Under the pieces are notes generated by a model. The model searched no databases. It was given only the letters and a program-made list of their open reading frames with translations, and was not told the DNA's origin. Below, one piece after another: positions 61,394 to 64,000 of a DNA stretch of 64,000 bases; within the stretch, counting starts at the first letter, position 1; every line of letters starts with the position of its first letter. Source of the stretch: Clostridium_AD sp964467165 (GTDB lineage: Bacteria > Bacillota > Clostridia > Clostridiales > Clostridiaceae); NCBI GenBank assembly GCA_964467165.1, contig CAYXOL010000001.1, positions 62,001-126,000 of the forward strand. The letters run 5' to 3'. The position numbers and the translations under genes are program-made.

Positions 61394-62431
61394 TTAAGGC
61401 GCCATAGCAATAATTTCCAGACCTGTAGTTTCTTGAAGTCCAAACATAATATTCATATTCTGAACAGCCTGACCCGCAGCACCTTTTATTAAATTATCTA
61501 TTGCAGATATTACAATTACACGTTTTGTTCGTTTATCTACCCTTATTCCAATATGACATAAATTAGAGCCTCTTACCCATCTAGTTTCAGGTAATCCATC
61601 AATAATTTTTATAAAATAATCATCCTTGTAGAAATCTCTGTATAAATCTATAATTTCTTGTGTTTTTACGTCTTTGCTTAGCGTTCCATAACAGGTCGAT
61701 AATATTCCACGATTCATGGGTACTAAATGAGGGGTGAAAGTTATCACTACCTTTTCCATGGAAAACCTACTTAGTTCTTGTTCAATCTCTGGAGTATGTC
61801 TATGACTTGCAACTGCATAGGCTTTAATTGATTCGTTACACTCAGTAAAAAGCGAGGCAATATTTGCAGCTCTACCTGCTCCTGACACCCCCGATTTAGC
61901 ATCCACTATTACGGAATTTACATCTATTATGTCATTTTTAAGTAGTGGTGTAAGGGCTAATATAGTAGCTGTAGGATAACACCCTGGATTTGCCAATAAG
62001 TTACATTTCGCTATAGCTGCTCTATTCAGTTCAGTAAGTCCATAAACGGCCTTTTCTAAAAGTTTTTCACTTTCGTGCTTAACTCCATACCATTCCTGGT
62101 ATACTTCTTTAGATTTCAATCTAAAATCAGCACCTAAATCTATTACTTTTACCCCTAATAATAAGGCTTTTTCAGTTATTTCAAATGTTTTTCCATGGGG
62201 CATTGCAATAAAAAGAACATTTATATCTGACAATTTACTTATAGCAGTTTCCATACTAACGCAGATTTCTTCTATATATCCATAGTAATTATTATAAATC
62301 TCGTTATACGGAGTATCTGCATAATTATGAGCAGAATAAAATTCTATATTAACCATTGGATGCTTGTATAAAAGCCATACTAATTGTTCACCTGCATATC
62401 CAGTCGCCCCTACCACTCCCGCTTTAATCAT
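61394..62431 (-). CDS. argC: N-acetyl-gamma-glutamyl-phosphate reductase
   Basis: The 345-residue enzyme is the usual size. It has an N-terminal NADP-binding Rossmann motif (AGVVGATGYAGEQLVWLL), the catalytic cysteine in LLANPGCYPTATILAL, and AKSGVSGAGRAA with ASHRHTPEIEQEL after it. It makes N-acetylglutamate semialdehyde in arginine synthesis. It is divergent from argB; the shared promoter region contains an ARG box. AAAGAGGTG precedes the ATG. Confidence 0.96.
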   Translation of the reverse strand: MIKAGVVGATGYAGEQLVWLLYKHPMVNIEFYSAHNYADTPYNEIYNNYYGYIEEICVSMETAISKLSDINVLFIAMPHGKTFEITEKALLLGVKVIDLGADFRLKSKEVYQEWYGVKHESEKLLEKAVYGLTELNRAAIAKCNLLANPGCYPTATILALTPLLKNDIIDVNSVIVDAKSGVSGAGRAANIASLFTECNESIKAYAVASHRHTPEIEQELSRFSMEKVVITFTPHLVPMNRGILSTCYGTLSKDVKTQEIIDLYRDFYKDDYFIKIIDGLPETRWVRGSNLCHIGIRVDKRTKRVIVISAIDNLIKGAAGQAVQNMNIMFGLQETTGLEIIAMAP

Positions 62432-62470
62432 GTCACATCACCTCTTTCTTTAGATTTATTGATAAAAGTT

Positions 62471-62498
62471 ATTATACACTAAAATAAAAAAAAATCAA
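62471..62498 (-). promoter_or_regulatory. Promoter of argC
   Basis: TTGATT-N16-TATAAT on the minus strand, about 40 nt upstream of the argC start, with the ARG box just upstream of the -35. Confidence 0.55.
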
Positions 62499-62505
62499 TA
62501 AAGTA

Positions 62506-62534
62506 TTGAATATTTATTCATAAAGTTGTATAAT
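62506..62534 (+). promoter_or_regulatory. argB promoter overlapping an ARG box (ArgR operator)
   Basis: TTGAAT-N17-TATAAT drives argB. The palindrome TGAATATTTATTCA (62507-62520) is a perfect match to the ArgR half-site pair TGAATWWWWATTCA and covers the -35. A weaker second site (ATCATTCAAAT) follows the -10. Arginine-dependent repression of argB is expected; argC may share it. Confidence 0.75.
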
Positions 62535-62584
62535 CATTCAAATGACTAAATAACTATAATAAAATAATAAATTTGGGGGCTACA

Positions 62585-63478
62585 ATGGATATAAAAAATT
62601 CTGAAACAAATATAAAAAACTTTTTACAAATTAATAAATACCAAGATAAAATCTTTGTTATAAAATATGGTGGCAGCATAATGAGCAATGATGCAGCTAA
62701 GGAAGCCTTCGTAGAAGATATTGCACTTATGACAAGCGTTGGAATAAAAGTGGTTATAGTACACGGTGGCGGTCCTGAAATTAGTAAATGGGTAAAAAAA
62801 ACTGGTGGCAAAAATAAGTTTGTGAAAGGATTAAGAATCACAGACAGTGAAACCATGGAAATAGTAGAGATGGTTCTTTCCGGAAATATTAACAAAAAAC
62901 TATCCTCTACCTTAAGTATAAGAGGATTAAACGCCATAGGCATAAGCGGTAAAGATAGCAATTTAATTGCAGCTAAAAAGAAGTTTATTTATCAAGACAA
63001 TCAAAAAATTGATATAGGTTTCGTTGGAGACGTTGTTAATATTAATATGGAGTTATTGAATAATTTACTTGAAAGTAATTATATCCCCGTTATTTCACCT
63101 ATAGGCTCAGATAGCGAAGGAAATAGTTATAATATAAATGCAGATTATGCTGCAGCTTCTATAAGCGGTGTACTAAAAGCAGAAAAATTATTAATTATGA
63201 CAGATATAGATGGTGTATATACAGATATAACTAACCCCTCAACACTTTTATCATCAATCACTGTGGCAGAAACTGAAGAGTTTATAGATAATGGTATTGT
63301 TTATGGCGGCATGATTCCAAAACTACAATGCTGCATTTCTGCAATTAATAGTGGTACTAAAAATGTTCATCTGGTAGATGGAAGAAAAAAACATAGCTTA
63401 TTATTAAATTTGATTAACAATGTTGGCACTAAAATTATAACAACGAAGGGAGCAAATAAATGTCAAATAATTGTATAA
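62585..63478 (+). CDS. argB: Acetylglutamate kinase
   Basis: The protein has 297 residues from ATG 62585 (GGGGG 5 nt upstream). The amino acid kinase fold is clear: FVIKYGGSIMSNDAAKEAF, VVIVHGGGPEISKWVKKTG, LMTDIDGVYTDITNPSTLLS and IVYGGMIPKLQCCISAI. It phosphorylates N-acetylglutamate. The arginine-sensitive type has an extra N-terminal helix; the leading NIKNFLQINKYQDK could serve this, so feedback inhibition is possible. The stop overlaps argD by 19 nt. Confidence 0.95.
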   Translation: MDIKNSETNIKNFLQINKYQDKIFVIKYGGSIMSNDAAKEAFVEDIALMTSVGIKVVIVHGGGPEISKWVKKTGGKNKFVKGLRITDSETMEIVEMVLSGNINKKLSSTLSIRGLNAIGISGKDSNLIAAKKKFIYQDNQKIDIGFVGDVVNINMELLNNLLESNYIPVISPIGSDSEGNSYNINADYAAASISGVLKAEKLLIMTDIDGVYTDITNPSTLLSSITVAETEEFIDNGIVYGGMIPKLQCCISAINSGTKNVHLVDGRKKHSLLLNLINNVGTKIITTKGANKCQIIV

Positions 63479-64000
63479 TGAACACCTATGGAAGATATGA
63501 TGTTACTTTTGAAAGCGGAGTTGGCTGCAAACTTTATGATACAAGTGGCCGTGAATATGTGGATTTTGTCTCAGGAGTTGCAGTAAATTGCCTTGGACAT
63601 AGTCACCCTGCTATAATAAATGCCCTAGCTGCGCAAAGCAAGCAACTTATTCATGTATCAAATTACTATTGGAATCCTCAAAGCTTTCTTCTTGCAGATA
63701 AATTGATTGATAATTCTGATCATAGCAAGGTATTCTTTTGTAATAGTGGTACAGAGGCTGTGGAGAGTGCATTAAAAATAGCAAGAAAATATGGAAAGCT
63801 AAAAGGTGCAGATGGTAAAAATGTATTCATATATATGGACAATTCTTTTCATGGTAGAACTATGGGTGCACTATCTGTTACTGGTCAAGAGAGGTATCAA
63901 AAGGATTTCCGCCCTTTAATTGAAGGTATAAGAAAAGTTAATTTCAACGATATGGAGGATTTAATAAATAATTTTGACGAGACGGTATGTGGTATAATAA
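63460..64000 (+). CDS. argD: Acetylornithine aminotransferase, N-terminal part (runs off the right edge)
   Basis: The visible 180 codons start at ATG 63460 after GAAGGGAG, inside the end of argB. PLP-dependent class III aminotransferase features are present: MNTYGRYDVTFESGVGCKLYD, VDFVSGVAVNCLGHSHPA, FFCNSGTEAVESALKIARKYG and FHGRTMGALSVTGQERY. The lysine-binding PLP segment lies beyond the window. It forms N-acetylornithine after ArgC, so the window holds three consecutive steps of arginine synthesis. Confidence 0.94.
   Translation, partial: MSNNCIMNTYGRYDVTFESGVGCKLYDTSGREYVDFVSGVAVNCLGHSHPAIINALAAQSKQLIHVSNYYWNPQSFLLADKLIDNSDHSKVFFCNSGTEAVESALKIARKYGKLKGADGKNVFIYMDNSFHGRTMGALSVTGQERYQKDFRPLIEGIRKVNFNDMEDLINNFDETVCGII

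Overview
The window is AT-rich DNA from a spore-forming, motile, anaerobic Firmicute, most likely a Clostridium sensu lato species. The basis is the low GC content, strong AGGAGG-type ribosome binding sites, alpha/beta and Tlp small acid-soluble spore proteins, a Spo0E-like phosphatase, many chemotaxis and c-di-GMP proteins, and sodium-pump citrate fermentation genes. Species cannot be fixed from the sequence alone. No rRNA, tRNA, CRISPR array, insertion sequence or prophage was seen.

Layout. 1-7.2 kb: the N-terminal part of an ABC-class ATPase, a zinc-ribbon membrane protein, a CheY / CheX-like / TPR-GGDEF signalling operon, and an ECF sigma / anti-sigma / membrane-protein operon. 7.5-18 kb: an OYE-family flavin oxidoreductase, two MATE transporters, greA, a SASP, a YhhN-like membrane protein, a YqeY protein, CorA, and a small unlisted Spo0E-like gene. 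18-32 kb: a large minus-strand citrate fermentation region containing citDEF (citrate lyase), tctCBA (tripartite tricarboxylate uptake) and oadA-oadG-biotin carrier-oadB (sodium-pumping oxaloacetate decarboxylase). It is followed by a dCache histidine kinase, a response regulator fused to an MpsC-type domain, and an AEC permease. 32.5-41 kb: two chemoreceptors flank a sialic acid (nan) locus in active decay. nanE, yhcH and the GntR regulator are intact, while nanK, the solute-binding protein, nanA and a neighbouring acetylxylan esterase are broken by internal deletions. 41-51 kb: YitT, a methyltransferase-TPR protein, a MORN-repeat peptide, two TerD proteins, an EamA transporter, Tlp, hypothetical genes, and a frameshifted membrane-protein gene. 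51-58 kb: an N-acyl-D-amino-acid deacylase, a solute-binding-domain histidine kinase with a sigma-54 response regulator, and brnQ preceded by a GG-N10-GC sigma-54 promoter. 58-64 kb: an HD-GYP phosphodiesterase, a double gamma-glutamylcyclotransferase-like protein, a GNAT enzyme, and argC diverging from argBD around an ARG box.

The most interesting signal is a pair of homologous 5' leaders in front of citD and tctC. Each has its own good sigma-A promoter, a conserved box of about 45 nt that can fold as a hairpin, and an intrinsic terminator whose 5' arm overlaps that box. This looks like a shared antitermination switch controlling citrate lyase and citrate uptake, and I do not recognise it as a known riboswitch or PRD-type RAT. 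Other notable signals are a dispersed palindromic repeat with a compensatory base-pair change, GntR operators including a 44-bp perfect palindrome, and the deletion-driven decay of the nan locus.
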